From contig CAXXTQ010000001.1 in NCBI GenBank assembly GCA_963665005.2, forward strand, positions 1,550,001 through 1,614,000: a stretch of DNA of 64,000 bases, given 5' to 3'. The DNA comes from G963665005 sp963665005. Its GTDB lineage: Bacteria; Bacillota; Clostridia; Christensenellales; SZUA-584. Positions 63,172 to 64,000 of the stretch are shown piece after piece. Positions within the stretch are counted from its first letter, which is position 1. Each line of letters starts with the position of its first letter. The notes beneath the pieces are model-generated. The model was not told the origin of the DNA and ran no database searches. It saw only the letters and a program-made list of their open reading frames with translations. The position numbers and the translations under genes are program-made.

Positions 63172-63651
63172 TTGATATATTCATTTGCGCCTATAGCGGA
63201 CGAAAACAGCGAAATATTAATACTCGGGTCAATTCCGGGCGGAGAATCTTTGCGAAAAAGACAATATTACGGTTTTGATAAAAACAGCTTTTGGAAAATT
63301 CTTTTTTATCTGTTCGGCGAAGATTTTAGGCAAGATTATAAAGATAAAACAGAGTTTCTGCTGCGCAAACGCGTAGCGCTCTGGGATGTCATAAAAAGCT
63401 GCGAAAGAAAAGGAAGTTTAGATTCGAATATCAAAAATGTAACAGTCAACGATTTTCACAGTTTCTTTCGCTGCTATACAAATATAAAACATGTATTTTT
63501 TAACGGCAGGACTGCCTATAATCTTTTTAATAGATACATAGGATTCGAGTTCGAGAATTTGACTTTTACATACTTAGGGTCAACAAGCCCGGCGCATGCC
63601 GTAGCGTTTTTACAGAAAATTAACGACTGGAAAAAAATACTACGTCATTAG
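63172..63651 (+). CDS. Mug-like / hypoxanthine-uracil DNA glycosylase family protein
   Basis: 159 residues from a TTG 6 nt after GGAGG; the ATG at 63148 lies inside the palindrome and is unlikely. LGSIPGGESLRKRQYYGFDKNSFWKIL followed by ALWDVIKSCERKGSLDSNI and FFNGRTAY ... LGSTSPAHA is the pattern of single-domain DNA-deoxyinosine/uracil glycosylases (uracil-DNA glycosylase superfamily). It removes deaminated bases from DNA. Chromosomal housekeeping gene. Confidence 0.85.
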   Translation: MIYSFAPIADENSEILILGSIPGGESLRKRQYYGFDKNSFWKILFYLFGEDFRQDYKDKTEFLLRKRVALWDVIKSCERKGSLDSNIKNVTVNDFHSFFRCYTNIKHVFFNGRTAYNLFNRYIGFEFENLTFTYLGSTSPAHAVAFLQKINDWKKILRH

Positions 63652-63762
63652 GCCAATTGAACAAAAAAGAAAAGCAATAAATCCTTAAAAAAATGAATAA
63701 CAGCATTTATTTTTCTTTTACGGTAACAATATAAGATATAGAAAATTTATCGGAGAAAGAAA

Positions 63763-64000
63763 ATGAAAGATATTTCATACTGGATGGATACGTGCAAAGA
63801 AAAGCAGTTTCCGCCCTTTTCGGGCGAGATAAAATGTGAGGCTGTGATTATAGGCGGGGGATTGACGGGCATTACAACGGCTTTGCTGCTGTCGCTTCGC
63901 GGAATGGACGTTATACTGCTGGAGGCAGACAGGCTGGGCAGCGGTACTACGGGTAACACAACAGCCAAAATAACTGTGCAGCATGGGCTTTGTTTTTCGC
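63763..64000 (+). CDS. FAD-dependent oxidoreductase, N-terminal part (3' end beyond window)
   Basis: 79 residues visible. After a short N-terminus (MKDISYWMDTCKEKQFPPF) there is a dinucleotide-binding motif AVIIGGGLTGITTALLL and the acidic end of the second strand (LLEADRLGSGTTGNTTAK), the typical opening of DAO-type FAD oxidoreductases, several of which carry a C-terminal Rieske domain. Ribosome binding site GGAGAAAG. Truncated by the window edge. Confidence 0.85.
   Translation, partial: MKDISYWMDTCKEKQFPPFSGEIKCEAVIIGGGLTGITTALLLSLRGMDVILLEADRLGSGTTGNTTAKITVQHGLCFS

Overview
The window looks like Clostridia (Bacillota) DNA: low to moderate GC, strong AGGAGG-type ribosome binding sites, TTG/GTG starts, Gram-positive lipoprotein signals, and clostridial mobilisable-element genes (TnpV/TnpW-like, large serine recombinases). 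I cannot place the genus from sequence alone. Ordinary flanking chromosome is seen at the right edge: tRNA-Ser(GGA), a YjzC-like protein, a DNA glycosylase and the start of an FAD oxidoreductase. An FtsX-type permease fragment lies at the left edge.

The main result is that about 60 kb between them reads as a tandem array of integrated elements stacked on the 3' end of the tRNA-Ser gene. The tRNA 3' end motif GGCGGAGAGAGA recurs at 6581, 45854 and 62636, each time 45-120 bp after the stop codon of a large serine recombinase gene. Two of these junctions carry the same left-end layout (core, 15 nt, ACTCAAAATGAA, 15 nt, GTAGYTYAGCYAAT). In each of those two elements the last block is an inverted copy of a sequence in front of that element's own recombinase (17 bp perfect for one, 13 bp for the other), and the pair covaries between the elements.

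Element 1 (left limit unresolved, right end 6580) has a sigma-like regulator, a DUF6870-like protein and two overlapping serine recombinases. Element 2 (6581-45853, about 39 kb) is a metabolic island. It has a LacI regulator and matching operators, a glycyl radical enzyme with its activase, a DapA-family lyase/aldolase, a ribose-type sugar ABC transporter, a PHP phosphoesterase, an oligopeptide-type ABC transporter, two MBL-fold hydrolases, two zinc alcohol dehydrogenases, a split transketolase, a UroD-like protein, galM-galK-galE-galT, an esterase, a DMT exporter, a beta-lactamase-fold hydrolase and a sodium:solute symporter. It ends in a mobilisation module: sigma-like genes, a DUF3847-like protein, an IncQ-like oriT, a MobA/MobL relaxase, TnpW and a recombinase. 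Element 3 (45854-62635, about 17 kb) is a mobilisable defence island: TnpV, Fic, HsdR, an HsdM-HsdS fusion, a HEPN protein, a large STAND NTPase with a nuclease-like N-terminus, then XRE, RHH, MobC, a MobP-type relaxase, TnpW and a recombinase.

Functionally, element 2 appears to import and ferment sugars or sugar acids through glycyl-radical chemistry, carbon shuffling by transketolase, and the Leloir pathway. Element 3 appears to protect the host or itself. No chromosomal core genes interrupt the array. Several decayed fragments (an FGGY kinase tail, an MBL tail, a frameshifted sigma-like gene) show ongoing erosion.
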